A stretch of DNA of 64,000 bases from Enterobacter sp. C2 (GTDB lineage: Bacteria > Pseudomonadota > Gammaproteobacteria > Enterobacterales > Enterobacteriaceae): NCBI RefSeq assembly GCF_019880405.1, contig NZ_CP082269.1, positions 1,426,001-1,490,000 of the forward strand, given 5' to 3'. This document shows, piece after piece, positions 45,831 to 56,090 of this stretch. The notes beneath the pieces were generated by a model. The model saw only the letters and a list, made by a program, of their open reading frames with translations. It made no database searches and was not told the origin of the DNA. How positions within the stretch are numbered: position 1 is the first letter of the stretch; each line of letters starts with the position of its first letter. Made by a program: the position numbers and the translations under genes.

Positions 45831-46013
45831 ATGGATCACCGTCTACTCGAAATCATTGCCTGCCCGGTCTGCAACGGTAAGCTCTACTACAGCCAGGATA
45901 AACAAGAGCTGATCTGTAAAGTCGACAGCCTCGCTTTCCCGGTGCGGGAAGGCATTCCGGTACTGCTGGAAAACGAAGCTCGCCCGCTCGCAGCCGAAGA
46001 GAGCCGTCCATGA
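45831..46013 (+). CDS. ycaR: YcaR, Trm112-like small zinc protein
   Basis: This 60-residue protein has CPVCNGKL (Cys11, Cys14) and a further Cys29, consistent with a Trm112/UPF0434 zinc fold, although the fourth ligand is not obvious. AGGAGGAA precedes the ATG. Its stop overlaps the kdsB start by 4 bp, implying coupled translation. Its role in enterobacteria is not established. Confidence 0.94.
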   Translation: MDHRLLEIIACPVCNGKLYYSQDKQELICKVDSLAFPVREGIPVLLENEARPLAAEESRP

Positions 46014-46756
46014 GTTTCGTTGTTATCATTCCTGCGCGTTATGCTTCAACCCGCCTGCCGGGTAAGCCGCTGGTGGATATCAACGGCAAGCCGATGGTCG
46101 TGCACGTGCTGGAGCGGGCACGCGAGTCCGGGGCGGCGCGAATTATCGTTGCCACCGATCATCCTGACGTGGCGCTGGCCGTCGAGGCGGCAGGGGGCGA
46201 AGTGTGCATGACCCGCGCCGATCACCAGTCGGGCACCGAGCGGCTGGCAGAGGTGGTGGAGAAGTGCGGCTTTAGCGATAACACGGTCATCGTTAACGTT
46301 CAGGGCGACGAGCCGATGATCCCGCCGGCGATTATTCGCCAGGTGGCGGAGAATCTGGCCCAGCGCCAGGTAGGGATGGCGACGCTGGCCGTGCCGATCC
46401 ACAGTGCGGAAGAGGCGTTTAACCCCAACGCGGTTAAAGTGGTGATGGACAGCGAGGGCTACGCGCTGTACTTCTCCCGGGCGACCATTCCATGGGATCG
46501 CGACCGCTTCGCCCAGTCGCGCGAGGCTATCGGCGACACCTTCCTGCGCCATATCGGTATCTACGGCTACCGGGCCGGGTTTATCCGCCGCTACGTCACC
46601 TGGCAGCCAAGCCAGCTGGAGCAGATCGAGATGCTGGAACAGCTGCGCGTGCTCTGGAACGGGGAAAAAATTCACGTTGATGTGGCGCAGGCCATCCCCG
46701 GCACCGGCGTGGATACCGCAGAAGATCTCGCTCGCGTGCGTGCTGAACTCCGTTAA
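46010..46756 (+). CDS. kdsB: CMP-KDO synthetase
   Basis: This 248-residue cytidylyltransferase activates KDO for lipopolysaccharide core synthesis. The nucleotide-binding motif [15 protein letters not shown] is at residues 7-21, and [10 protein letters not shown] binds the metal. Its position after msbA-lpxK groups several lipid A and core genes. A terminator follows. Confidence 0.97.
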   Translation: MSFVVIIPARYASTRLPGKPLVDINGKPMVVHVLERARESGAARIIVATDHPDVALAVEAAGGEVCMTRADHQSGTERLAEVVEKCGFSDNTVIVNVQGDEPMIPPAIIRQVAENLAQRQVGMATLAVPIHSAEEAFNPNAVKVVMDSEGYALYFSRATIPWDRDRFAQSREAIGDTFLRHIGIYGYRAGFIRRYVTWQPSQLEQIEMLEQLRVLWNGEKIHVDVAQAIPGTGVDTAEDLARVRAELR

Positions 46757-46765
46757 TTCCTCTCT

Positions 46766-46790
46766 CCCCTCCGCCCGGAGGGGAATTTCT
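46766..46790 (+). terminator. kdsB terminator
   Basis: CCCCTCC and GGAGGGG pair around GCCC, followed by AATTTCT. A TATAAT at 46849-46854 just downstream may be the -10 for ycbJ. Confidence 0.75.
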
Positions 46791-46895
46791 ACACTTTCTA
46801 TCGCTGTTTTGATCTTATCAGGGTGACATCTCTGTGACGGACGCCCATTATAATAGGTGTAGTCTGCGTAAGGGTATTCCTGAGAGGTAGCGTGA

Positions 46896-47789
46896 ATGGA
46901 ACAACTACGTGCCGAACTGAGCCACCTGCTGGGGGAAAAACTCAGCCGCGTGGAGTGTGTTAACGAGAAGGCGGACACCGCGCTGTGGTCACTGTACGAC
47001 AGCCACGGCCACCCCATGCCCTTGCTGGCGAGAAGCTTTACTACGCCCGGTCTGGCGCGGCAGCTGGCGTGGAAGATGTCGATGCTGGCCCGCAGCGGTA
47101 CGGTTCGCATGCCGGTGGTTTACGGGGTGATGACCCATGACGAGCACGCCGGCCCGGACGTGATGCTGATCGAGCGGCTGCGCGGCGTACCGGTTGAGGC
47201 TCCGGCCCGCACGCCGGAGCGCTGGGAGCAGCTCAAAGATCAGATCGTTGAGGCGCTGCTCGCCTGGCATCGGCAGGATAGCCACGGCTGTGTCGGCGTG
47301 GTGGACAGCACCCAGGAGAACATCTGGCCCTCATGGTATCGCCAGCGGGTTGAGGTGCTGTGGAACACCCTGAACCAGTTTAAAAATACGGGCCTGACGA
47401 TGCAGGATAAACGGATCCTGTTCCGCACCCGGGAGTGCCTGCCCAAACTCTTTGAAGGCTTTAACGACAACTGCGTGCTGGTGCACGGTAATTTGAACCT
47501 GCGCAGCATGTTAAAAGATGCCCGCACCGATCAGCTGGTGGCGATGGTAGGGCCAGGCGTCATGCTCTGGGCGCCGCGGGAGTACGAGCTGTTTCGCCTC
47601 TCCGACAGCGCGCTGGCAGAAGGGCTGCTGTGGCACTATCTCCAGCATGCCCCGGTTTCCGAGTCGTTTATCTGGCGGCGCTGGCTCTACATGCTGTGGG
47701 ACGAGGTGGCGCAGCTTGTGAACACCGGCCATTTCAACCGCGCCAATTTTGATCTCGCCTCAAAATCACTTGTGCCGTGGCTCGCCTGA
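46896..47789 (+). CDS. ycbJ: YcbJ, kinase-like protein of unknown function
   Basis: This 297-residue protein aligns with E. coli YcbJ along its length and has the shape of an aminoglycoside phosphotransferase/protein kinase fold. The loop where such kinases have HGDL reads HGNL (His197-Asn199), so the usual catalytic aspartate is Asn. The expected metal-binding Asp further on is replaced by MVGPGVMLW. It may be a pseudokinase. Its end overlaps the convergent elyC end by 24 bp. Confidence 0.92.
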   Translation: MEQLRAELSHLLGEKLSRVECVNEKADTALWSLYDSHGHPMPLLARSFTTPGLARQLAWKMSMLARSGTVRMPVVYGVMTHDEHAGPDVMLIERLRGVPVEAPARTPERWEQLKDQIVEALLAWHRQDSHGCVGVVDSTQENIWPSWYRQRVEVLWNTLNQFKNTGLTMQDKRILFRTRECLPKLFEGFNDNCVLVHGNLNLRSMLKDARTDQLVAMVGPGVMLWAPREYELFRLSDSALAEGLLWHYLQHAPVSESFIWRRWLYMLWDEVAQLVNTGHFNRANFDLASKSLVPWLA

Positions 47790-48545
47790 CGAACCCTTAA
47801 GCCACTGCCAGACGCGCCCCAGCGTCTCATAGCCGACCCGGTCGCTGTGCATCAGCCATACCGGGGAGGGGATAATACGCTCCCAGGGGTTAAGCGGCGA
47901 GTCGATCGCCAGTTGGTTGGCCGGCGCGGGCAGGGGATTTAAGCCTGCGTGGCGGAAAAAGATCATCGCCCTGGGCAGATGCGACGCCGAGGTCACCAGC
48001 AGAAACGGCGTCTCGCCAATAGCCTGCTTCACCGCGGCGGCCTCCTCTTCGGTATCTTTGGCACTGTCGAGCGTCATAATGTCGCTGCGCGGGATGCCCA
48101 GCGTTTCAGCCACCCGCGCCCCGGCCTCGGCGGTGCTGACCGGGTTGGTGACCGCCGGTGCCCCAGTGAAGATCATTTTGGCGCCTGGATTTTGCCGCCA
48201 CAGGCGTACCGCCTCTGTCAGACGCGGCAGGCTGTTGTTGATGAGGTTGGAGCTGGGTGCCCACGTATCGTTCCAGGTGTAGCCCCCGCCGAGCACCACA
48301 ATGTATTTCACCTGCTGGGTGCCGCGCCAGGTCGGGTAGGTCTGCTCTATCGGCCTGAGCATACCGTCCGCCACCGGTTGGAGGCTGATTAGCACCAGCG
48401 CCAGCCAGCCCGCGCTCATCAGCGCCTTACCTGACTTCTGATAGCGGGTAAACCAGACCAGCGCCAGGCCAATCCCCATCAGCAAAAGCAGCAGCGGCAG
48501 GGGCAGCAGCATCCCACCAATGTATTTCTTCAGCGTAAAAAGCAT
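47766..48545 (-). CDS. elyC: ElyC, envelope biogenesis factor (DUF218)
   Basis: This 259-residue protein has two N-terminal membrane helices and a DUF218 domain (KYIVVLGGGYTWND, MIFTGAPAVTNP, LLVTSASHLPRAMIFFRHAGL). In E. coli ElyC is needed for peptidoglycan assembly at low temperature and affects the undecaprenyl carrier pool. The start MLFTLKKYIGGMLLPLPL was chosen over a far upstream ATG that would overlap cmoM. It is convergent with ycbJ and divergent from cmoM. Confidence 0.94.
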   Translation of the reverse strand: MLFTLKKYIGGMLLPLPLLLLLMGIGLALVWFTRYQKSGKALMSAGWLALVLISLQPVADGMLRPIEQTYPTWRGTQQVKYIVVLGGGYTWNDTWAPSSNLINNSLPRLTEAVRLWRQNPGAKMIFTGAPAVTNPVSTAEAGARVAETLGIPRSDIMTLDSAKDTEEEAAAVKQAIGETPFLLVTSASHLPRAMIFFRHAGLNPLPAPANQLAIDSPLNPWERIIPSPVWLMHSDRVGYETLGRVWQWLKGSSGEPRHK

Positions 48546-48663
48546 GGCTTCCGTTTCCTTTTTGACCATACAGCAGGTTATTCTGTGGATCTTACACCAG
48601 ATAGGTTCCTTCTTAACGTGGCTGTGACAAAATAGCGGTTTTGCCAGGATCGCGGAGTAGCAG

Positions 48664-49458
48664 ATGCAGGATCGCAATTTCGATGACATCGCGGAGAAGT
48701 TTTCCCGCAATATCTATGGCACGACGAAAGGGCAGCTACGTCAGGCGCTCCTGTGGCAGGATCTTGACGCGCTGCTGGCGACCTTTGGCCCACGGCCGCT
48801 GCGTATTCTTGATGCTGGGGGCGGAGAGGGGCAGACGGCCATCCGGCTGGCGAAGCTTGGTCATCACGTCACCCTGTGCGATCTGTCGGGTGAGATGGTT
48901 GCCCGGGCCAGCGCGGCGGCGGAGGCGGAAGGTATGATCGACAACATGCATTTTATCCACTGCGCCGCTCAGGACATTGCCCAGCACTTGGAATCGCCGG
49001 TCGATCTGATATTGTTCCATGCCGTGCTGGAGTGGGTCGCTGAGCCGGTTGCCGTCCTGCAAACCCTCTGGTCGGCGCTGCGTCACGGCGGCGCGCTGTC
49101 GCTGATGTTTTACAATGCCAACGGCCTGCTGATGCGGAACGTGCTGGTCGGCAATTTTGGCTATGTGCAGCAGGGCATGTACAAAAAGAAACGGCGGACG
49201 CTTTCACCGGACTTTCCGCGCGATCCGCAGCAGGTTTACGGCTGGCTCGAAGAGATGGGCTGGCAGATCACCGGTAAAACCGGTATCAGAGTTTTTCACG
49301 ATTATCTGCGCGATAAGCAAAAACAGCATGACTGTTTTGCTGCATTAGTGGAGCTGGAGACGCGTTACTGCCGCCAGGAGCCCTACCTGAGCCTGGGACG
49401 CTATATACACGTTACCGCGCAGAAGCCGCAGGTAGATACAAGGATTAACGATGAGTGA
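48664..49458 (+). CDS. cmoM: CmoM (SmtA), tRNA methyltransferase
   Basis: This 264-residue SAM-dependent enzyme methylates 5-carboxymethoxyuridine in tRNA wobble positions. Motif I is [18 protein letters not shown] (residues 47-64) and motif [18 protein letters not shown]. The end overlaps the mukF start by 8 bp, so it is the first gene of the cmoM-mukFEB operon, as in E. coli. Confidence 0.96.
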   Translation: MQDRNFDDIAEKFSRNIYGTTKGQLRQALLWQDLDALLATFGPRPLRILDAGGGEGQTAIRLAKLGHHVTLCDLSGEMVARASAAAEAEGMIDNMHFIHCAAQDIAQHLESPVDLILFHAVLEWVAEPVAVLQTLWSALRHGGALSLMFYNANGLLMRNVLVGNFGYVQQGMYKKKRRTLSPDFPRDPQQVYGWLEEMGWQITGKTGIRVFHDYLRDKQKQHDCFAALVELETRYCRQEPYLSLGRYIHVTAQKPQVDTRINDE

Positions 49459-50773
49459 ATTTTCCCAGACAGTCCCCGAACTGGTTGCCTGGGCCAGAAA
49501 AAATGATTTCTCGATCGCGCTGCCGGTGGACAGACTCTCCTTTTTGCTGGCTGTCGCCACGCTCAACGGCGAGCGACTCGATGGCGAGATGAGCGAAGGG
49601 GAGCTGATTGACGCGTTTCGTCACGTCAGCGAGGCGTTTGAGCAGACCAGCGAAACCATCGGCGTGCGCGCCAATAACGCCATCAACGATATGGTGCGCC
49701 AGCGCCTGCTGAACCGCTTTACCAGCGAGCAGGCCGAGGGGAACGCCATCTACCGTTTGACGCCTCTCGGGATCGGCATCACGGACTACTACATTCGTCA
49801 GCGCGAGTTCTCTACGCTGCGCCTCTCAATGCAGCTCTCTATTGTTGCCAGCGAGCTGAAACGCGCGGCTGACGCGGCGGCGGAAGGCGGAGACGAGTTC
49901 CACTGGCATCGTCACGTCTATGCCCCGCTCAAATACTCCGTTGCGGAGATTTTCGACAGCATCGATTTGACCCAGCGGATTATGGACGAGCAGCAGCAGC
50001 TGGTGAAAGATGACATCGCCCAGCTGCTAAACAAAGACTGGCGAGCGGCGATCTCCAGCTGTGAGCTTCTGCTGTCGGAAACGTCCGGTACCCTGCGCGA
50101 GCTGCAGGATACGCTGGAGGCGGCGGGGGATAAGCTGCAGGCCAACCTGCTGCGCATCCAGGATGCGACCCTCGCCCATAACGATCTCGAGTTCGTCGAC
50201 CGGCTGGTGTTCGATCTGCAAAGCAAGCTGGACCGCATTATCAGCTGGGGTCAGCAGGCTATCGATCTGTGGATCGGCTACGACCGCCACGTACATAAGT
50301 TTATCCGTACCGCCATCGATATGGATAAAAACCGCGTCTTTGCCCAGCGCCTGCGCCAGTCGGTGCAGTCTTACTTCGATGCGCCATGGGCACTGACCTA
50401 CGCCAGCGCCGATCGTCTGCTGGATATGCGCGACGAAGAGATGACGCTGCGCGATGAAGAGGTCACCGGCGAACTGCCGCCGGATCTCGAATTTGAAGAG
50501 TTTAACGAAATTCGCGAGCAGCTTGCCGCCATGATTGAAGCGCAGCTGGCGGTATATAAAACCAGAGCAGTGCCACTGGATCTCGGTCTCGTAGTGCGCG
50601 AATATCTGGCGCAATATCCGCGGGCGCGTCACTTTGACGTTGCGCGAATTGTGGTTGATCAGGCGGTACGCCTCGGCGTAGCGCAGGGCGATTTCACCGG
50701 GTTGCCAGCAAAATGGCAGCCAATTAATGATTACGGAGCCAGGGTACAGGCGCATGTCATTGACAAATATTGA
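49451..50773 (+). CDS. mukF: MukF, kleisin of the MukBEF condensin
   Basis: This 440-residue protein joins MukB heads and MukE. The N-terminal winged-helix dimer domain and a helical middle part (residues 120-290) are followed by the acidic linker ([24 protein letters not shown]) and the C-terminal MukB-binding domain ([22 protein letters not shown]). The length equals E. coli MukF. It overlaps cmoM by 8 bp and mukE by 20 bp. Confidence 0.97.
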   Translation: MSEFSQTVPELVAWARKNDFSIALPVDRLSFLLAVATLNGERLDGEMSEGELIDAFRHVSEAFEQTSETIGVRANNAINDMVRQRLLNRFTSEQAEGNAIYRLTPLGIGITDYYIRQREFSTLRLSMQLSIVASELKRAADAAAEGGDEFHWHRHVYAPLKYSVAEIFDSIDLTQRIMDEQQQLVKDDIAQLLNKDWRAAISSCELLLSETSGTLRELQDTLEAAGDKLQANLLRIQDATLAHNDLEFVDRLVFDLQSKLDRIISWGQQAIDLWIGYDRHVHKFIRTAIDMDKNRVFAQRLRQSVQSYFDAPWALTYASADRLLDMRDEEMTLRDEEVTGELPPDLEFEEFNEIREQLAAMIEAQLAVYKTRAVPLDLGLVVREYLAQYPRARHFDVARIVVDQAVRLGVAQGDFTGLPAKWQPINDYGARVQAHVIDKY

Positions 50774-51461
50774 ACAAGTGATGCCAGTCAAGCTGGCGCA
50801 GGCGTTGGCTAACCCGTTGTTCCCGGCGCTGGACAGTCAGCTGCGCGCCGGTCGCCACATTGGTCTTGATGAGCTGGACAATCACGCATTTTTGATGGAC
50901 TTCCAGGAGTATCTGGAGGAGTTTTACGCCCGCTATAACGTGGAGCTGATCCGCGCGCCAGAAGGGTTTTTCTACCTGCGCCCGCGCTCCACGACGCTGA
51001 TCCCGCGCTCGGTGCTTTCAGAGCTGGATATGATGGTCGGCAAGATCCTCTGCTACCTCTATCTTAGCCCGGAGCGCCTGGCCAACGAGGGCATCTTTAC
51101 CCAGCAGGAGCTCTACGACGAGCTGCTGGCGCTGGCAGATGAGAGCAAGCTGCTGAAGCTGGTTAACAACCGCTCCACCGGCTCTGACGTCGATCGCCAG
51201 AAATTACAGGAGAAGGTGCGCTCCTCCCTGAACCGTCTGCGCCGCCTGGGCATGGTCTGGTTTATGGGGAACGACAGCAGCAAATTCCGCATCACCGAGT
51301 CGGTGTTCCGCTTCGGCGCTGACGTGCGCGGCGGCGACGATCTGCGTGAAGCACAGCTGCGCATGATCCGCGACGGCGAGGCCATGCCGATAGAGAACAA
51401 CCTGCAGCTCAATGATGAGCAAGATGAGAACCAGCCGGACAGTGCGGAGGAAGAGTCATGA
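50754..51461 (+). CDS. mukE: MukE, kite subunit of the MukBEF condensin
   Basis: This 235-residue tandem winged-helix protein binds MukF. The start [23 protein letters not shown] was chosen at 50754 by comparison with E. coli, rather than an in-frame ATG at 50727. The acidic tail ([17 protein letters not shown]) is typical. It overlaps mukF by 20 bp and mukB by 4 bp, so the three subunits are translationally coupled. Confidence 0.97.
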   Translation: MSLTNIEQVMPVKLAQALANPLFPALDSQLRAGRHIGLDELDNHAFLMDFQEYLEEFYARYNVELIRAPEGFFYLRPRSTTLIPRSVLSELDMMVGKILCYLYLSPERLANEGIFTQQELYDELLALADESKLLKLVNNRSTGSDVDRQKLQEKVRSSLNRLRRLGMVWFMGNDSSKFRITESVFRFGADVRGGDDLREAQLRMIRDGEAMPIENNLQLNDEQDENQPDSAEEES

Positions 51462-54400
51462 TCGATCGCGGTAAATTTCGCTCGCTAACGCTGATAAACT
51501 GGAACGGCTTTTTTGCCCGCACCTTTGACCTTGACGAGCTGGTTACGACGCTGTCAGGCGGTAACGGGGCCGGTAAATCCACTACCATGGCGGCGTTTGT
51601 CACGGCGCTGATCCCGGATTTAACCCTGCTGCACTTCCGTAACACCACCGAAGCGGGGGCCACCAGCGGCTCGCGCGATAAGGGCCTGCACGGCAAGCTG
51701 AAGGCGGGCGTCTGTTACTCGGTGCTGGACGTGATCAACTCGCGCAACCAGCGCGTGGTGGTAGGCGTGCGCCTGCAGCAGGTTGCCGGGCGCGATCGCA
51801 AAGTCGATATTAAACCCTTTGCGATTCAGGGCCTGCCGACCAGCATTCAGCCGACCCAGCTGCTGACCGAGACGCTCAACGAGCGCCAGGCGCGGGTGCT
51901 GAGCCTGACCGAGCTGAAAGAGAAGCTGGATGAGATCGAAGGCGTTCAGTTCAAGCAGTTCAACTCAATTATCGATTACCACGCCCTGATGTTCGATCTG
52001 GGCATCGTGGCGCGTCGCCTGCGCTCCGCCTCGGATCGCAGCAAGTTCTACCGTCTGATTGAGGCCTCGCTTTACGGCGGGATCTCCAGCGCCATTACCC
52101 GCTCGCTGCGTGACTACCTGCTGCCGGAAAACGGCGGGGTGCGGAAGGCATTCCAGGATATGGAAGCCGCGCTGCGGGAGAACCGTATGACCCTGGAGGC
52201 GATCCGCGTCACCCAGTCGGACAGGGATCTCTTCAAGCACCTGATCAGCGAAGCCACCAACTACGTGGCCTCGGACTACATGCGCCACGCCAACGAGCGT
52301 CGGGTGCATCTCGATCAGGCCCTGGCCTTCCGTCGGGATCTCTTTACCTCCCGGTCGCAGCTGGCTGCCGAGCAGTATAAGCACGTTGAGATGGCGCGGG
52401 AGCTGCATGAGCACACCGGAGCGGAGGGCGATCTCGAAGCGGATCACCAGGCCGCCAGCGACCACCTGAACCTGGTGCAAACCGCGCTGCGTCAGCAGGA
52501 AAAAATTGAGCGCTACGAAGCGGATCTCGACGAACTGCAAATCCGTCTGGAGGAGCAGAACGAGGTGGTGGCAGAAGCCGCCGACCGCCATGAAGAGAAC
52601 GAGGCCCGGGCGGAAGCCGCCGAGCTGGAGGTGGATGAGCTGAAGAGCCAGCTTGCCAACTATCAGCAGGCGCTCGACGTGCAGCAGACGCGTGCCATCC
52701 AGTATAACCAGGCGCTGGCCGCGCTGGAGCGCGCCCAGGCCCTGTGCCACATTCCGGATCTGACGCCGGAGAGCGCCCAGCAGTGGCAGGAGACCTTCCA
52801 GGCCAAAGAGCAGGAAGCCACTGAGAAGTTGCTCTCGCTGGAGCAGAAGATGAGCGTGGCCCAGACCGCGCACAGCCAGTTTGAGCAGGCGTATCAGCTG
52901 GTGGCGGCCATTAACGGTCCGCTCGCGCGCAGCGAGGCCTGGAGCGTCGCCCGGGAGCTGCTGCGTGACGCCGTTAACCAGCGCCACCTGGCAGACCAGG
53001 TGCAGCCGCTGCGGATGCGTCTTAACGAGCTGGAGCAGCGCCTGCGCGAGCAGCAGGATGCCGAGCGTCTGCTGGCCGAGTTCTGCAAGCGTCACAACAA
53101 GCGCGTCGACGCCGACGAGCTGGAGGCCCTGCACCAGCAGCTGGAGGCACAGATTGCCGCCCTCTCTGAGACCGTTGCCAACGCCGGTGAGCAGCGCATG
53201 GCCCTGCGCCAGGAGCTGGAGCAGCTGCAGGCGCGTATTCAGCGCCTGCTGAAGCGTGCCCCGGTCTGGCTGGCCGCGCAGAACAGCCTCAACCAGCTCT
53301 GCGAGCAGAGCGGGCAAGAGTTTGAATCGAGCCAGGACGTAACGGAGTTCCTGCAACAGCTGCTGGAGCGCGAGCGCGAAGCCATTGTTGAGCGTGACGA
53401 AATCGGTGCCCGCAAGCAGGCGGTAGACGACGAAATCGAGCGTCTGAGCCAACCGGGCGGGGCAGAAGATGCCCGTCTCAACGCTCTGGCGGAACGTTTC
53501 GGCGGCGTGCTGCTCTCTGAAATCTACGATGATGTCAGCCTTGACGATGCGCCGTACTACTCGGCGCTGTATGGCCCATCCCGTCACGCTATCGTAGTGC
53601 CGGATCTCTCTCTGATCGCCGAACAGCTGGAAGGATTAACCGACTGCCCGGAAGATCTCTACCTGATTGAAGGGGATCCGCAGTCCTTTGACGACAGCGT
53701 CTTTGCTGCCGACGAGCTGGAAAAAGCGGTGATCGTCAAGGTCGCCGATCGCCAGTGGCGCTACTCTCGCTTCCCGTCGCTGCCGCTGTTTGGCCGTGCC
53801 GCACGCGAAAGCCGCATTGAGAGCCTGCACGCCGAGCGTGAAACCCTGGCGGAGCGCTTCGCCACGCTGTCGTTTGACGTCCAGAAGACCCAGCGTCTGC
53901 ATCAGGCCTTCAGCCGCTTTATCGGTAGCCATCTGGCAGTCGCCTTTGAGGACGATCCGGAAGCCGAGATCCGTACCCTGACCAGCCGTCGGGGCGAGCT
54001 TGAGCGCGCCATCAGCGCCCACGAGAGCGACAACCAGCAGAGCCGTGCCCAGTACGATCAGGCCAAGGAGGGCGTCAGCGCCCTTAACCGCCTGCTGCCG
54101 CGCATCAACCTGCTGAGCGACGATACCCTGGCCGACCGCGTGGATGAGATCCGCGAGCGCCTTGACGAAGCCCAGGAAGCGGCACGCTTTATCCAGCAGT
54201 TCGGTAACCAGCTGGCGAAGCTGGAGCCGGTGGTCTCGGTGCTGCAGAGCGACCCGGAGCAGTTTGAACAGCTAAAAGAGGACTATGCGTACTCGCAGCA
54301 GGTGCAGCGTGAAGCGCGCCAGCAGGCGTTTGCCCTCACCGAGGTGGTGCAGCGCCGCGCCCACTTTAGCTATAGCGATTCCGCCGCGATGCTCACCGGC

Positions 54401-55912
54401 AACAGCGATCTTAACGAGAAGCTGCGCCAGCGTCTGGAGCAGGCGGAGAGCGAACGCGCCCGCGCCCGTGAGGCGATGCGCAGCCACGCCGCCCAGCTTA
54501 GCCAGTACGGCCAGGTGCAGGCGTCGCTGAAAAGCTCGTATGACACCAAAAAAGAGCTGCTGAACGATCTGCATAAAGAGCTGCAGGAGATTGGCGTGCG
54601 GGCAGACAGCGGCTCGGAAGAGCGGGCGCGCATTCGTCGGGATGAGCTTTATGCCCAGCTCTCCGGCAACCGCGCACGTCGCAACCAGCTCGAGAAAGCC
54701 CTGACCTTCTGCGAAGCGGAGATGGATAACCTGACCCGCAAGCTCAAGCGTCTTGAGCGTGACTACTACGAGAAGCGCGAGCAGGTGGTGACGGCCAAAG
54801 CGGGCTGGTGCGCAGTGATGCGGATGGTGAAAGATAACGGCGTTGAGCGTCGTCTGCACCGTCGCGAGCTGGCCTATCTCTCTGCCGATGAGCTGCGCTC
54901 GATGTCGGATAAGGCGCTGGGTGCGCTGCGTCTGGCGGTGGCGGATAACGAACACCTGCGCGACGTGCTGCGCATGTCGGAAGATCCGAAGCGCCCCGAG
55001 CGTAAGATCCAGTTCTTTGTCGCAGTCTACCAGCATCTGCGCGAGCGTATCCGTCAGGATATTATTCGCACCGACGATCCGGTTGAAGCGATTGAGCAGA
55101 TGGAGATCGAGCTGGGCCGTCTGACGGAAGAGCTGACCTCCCGCGAGCAGAAGCTGGCGATCAGCTCCCGCAGCGCGGCGAACATCATTCGCAAGACCAT
55201 CCAGCGCGAGCAGAACCGTATCCGCCAGCTCAACCAGGGGCTGCAGAGCGTCTCCTTTGGTCAGGTAAACAGCGTACGTCTGAACGTGAACGTGCGAGAG
55301 ACCCACGCTACGCTGCTGGACGTGCTCTCCGAGCAGCACGAACAGCATCAGGATCTCTTTAACAGCAACCGTCTGACCTTCTCGGAAGCGCTGGCGAAAC
55401 TCTATCAGCGCCTGAACCCGCAGATTGATATGGGCCAGCGTACGCCGCAGACCATCGGTGAAGAGCTGCTCGACTACCGTAACTATCTGGAGATGGAGGT
55501 CGAGGTTAACCGTGGCTCTGACGGCTGGCTGCGTGCCGAGTCCGGTGCGCTCTCTACCGGGGAGGCGATCGGTACCGGGATGTCGATTCTGGTGATGGTG
55601 GTGCAGAGCTGGGAAGACGAAGCGCGTCGCCTGCGCGGAAAAGATATCTCTCCATGCCGCCTGCTGTTCCTCGATGAGGCCGCCCGTCTTGATGCCCGCT
55701 CTATCGCCACGCTGTTTGAGCTGTGCGAGCGGCTGGAGATGCAGCTGATTATCGCTGCGCCTGAAAACATCAGTCCGGAGAAAGGTACCACCTATAAACT
55801 GGTGCGTAAGGTGTTTAACAATCAAGAGCACGTGCACGTGGTGGGCCTGCGCGGCTTTGCCCCGCAGCTGCCTGAGCCGCTGCCCGGCACGGCGGATGCT
55901 AGCGTAACCTGA
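51458..55912 (+). CDS. mukB: MukB, SMC-like ATPase of the MukBEF condensin
   Basis: This 1484-residue protein organises and segregates the chromosome. The N-terminal Walker [10 protein letters not shown] is at residues 34-42. Two long coiled coils (about 290-640 and 800-1160) flank a hinge. The C-terminal head has the signature [13 protein letters not shown] near residue 1361 and Walker [12 protein letters not shown] near 1402. It is two residues shorter than E. coli MukB. A terminator follows. Confidence 0.98.
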   Translation: MIDRGKFRSLTLINWNGFFARTFDLDELVTTLSGGNGAGKSTTMAAFVTALIPDLTLLHFRNTTEAGATSGSRDKGLHGKLKAGVCYSVLDVINSRNQRVVVGVRLQQVAGRDRKVDIKPFAIQGLPTSIQPTQLLTETLNERQARVLSLTELKEKLDEIEGVQFKQFNSIIDYHALMFDLGIVARRLRSASDRSKFYRLIEASLYGGISSAITRSLRDYLLPENGGVRKAFQDMEAALRENRMTLEAIRVTQSDRDLFKHLISEATNYVASDYMRHANERRVHLDQALAFRRDLFTSRSQLAAEQYKHVEMARELHEHTGAEGDLEADHQAASDHLNLVQTALRQQEKIERYEADLDELQIRLEEQNEVVAEAADRHEENEARAEAAELEVDELKSQLANYQQALDVQQTRAIQYNQALAALERAQALCHIPDLTPESAQQWQETFQAKEQEATEKLLSLEQKMSVAQTAHSQFEQAYQLVAAINGPLARSEAWSVARELLRDAVNQRHLADQVQPLRMRLNELEQRLREQQDAERLLAEFCKRHNKRVDADELEALHQQLEAQIAALSETVANAGEQRMALRQELEQLQARIQRLLKRAPVWLAAQNSLNQLCEQSGQEFESSQDVTEFLQQLLEREREAIVERDEIGARKQAVDDEIERLSQPGGAEDARLNALAERFGGVLLSEIYDDVSLDDAPYYSALYGPSRHAIVVPDLSLIAEQLEGLTDCPEDLYLIEGDPQSFDDSVFAADELEKAVIVKVADRQWRYSRFPSLPLFGRAARESRIESLHAERETLAERFATLSFDVQKTQRLHQAFSRFIGSHLAVAFEDDPEAEIRTLTSRRGELERAISAHESDNQQSRAQYDQAKEGVSALNRLLPRINLLSDDTLADRVDEIRERLDEAQEAARFIQQFGNQLAKLEPVVSVLQSDPEQFEQLKEDYAYSQQVQREARQQAFALTEVVQRRAHFSYSDSAAMLTGNSDLNEKLRQRLEQAESERARAREAMRSHAAQLSQYGQVQASLKSSYDTKKELLNDLHKELQEIGVRADSGSEERARIRRDELYAQLSGNRARRNQLEKALTFCEAEMDNLTRKLKRLERDYYEKREQVVTAKAGWCAVMRMVKDNGVERRLHRRELAYLSADELRSMSDKALGALRLAVADNEHLRDVLRMSEDPKRPERKIQFFVAVYQHLRERIRQDIIRTDDPVEAIEQMEIELGRLTEELTSREQKLAISSRSAANIIRKTIQREQNRIRQLNQGLQSVSFGQVNSVRLNVNVRETHATLLDVLSEQHEQHQDLFNSNRLTFSEALAKLYQRLNPQIDMGQRTPQTIGEELLDYRNYLEMEVEVNRGSDGWLRAESGALSTGEAIGTGMSILVMVVQSWEDEARRLRGKDISPCRLLFLDEAARLDARSIATLFELCERLEMQLIIAAPENISPEKGTTYKLVRKVFNNQEHVHVVGLRGFAPQLPEPLPGTADASVT

Positions 55913-55925
55913 CGGTTAATCGAAC

Positions 55926-55956
55926 AAAAGGGCGGCAGCATAGCCGCCCTTTTTTA
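55926..55956 (+). terminator. mukB terminator
   Basis: AAAAGGGCGGC and GCCGCCCTTTT pair around a 6-nt loop and continue into a run of T, 14 bp after the stop. Confidence 0.92.
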
Positions 55957-56090
55957 TTGCCTGCTGGCCCAACCAGCACTGGATCAATCTTTAATCTTCT
56001 TTACATTTTGCCGGGCAAATGTATTTTTGTCTTTATATACTCATAGAACCAGACGGATTAATCGATTCGTTTTTAAACAGGGGGCAAGGG

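Noticed and set aside
51965-53587. 540-codon open frame on the minus strand
   Set aside because: It lies wholly inside mukB on the opposite strand, has no recognisable family features, and reflects codon bias in the GC-rich coiled-coil coding sequence.
54272-55837. 521-codon open frame on the minus strand
   Set aside because: Antisense to mukB; Leu/Gln/Arg-rich composition typical of a shadow frame.
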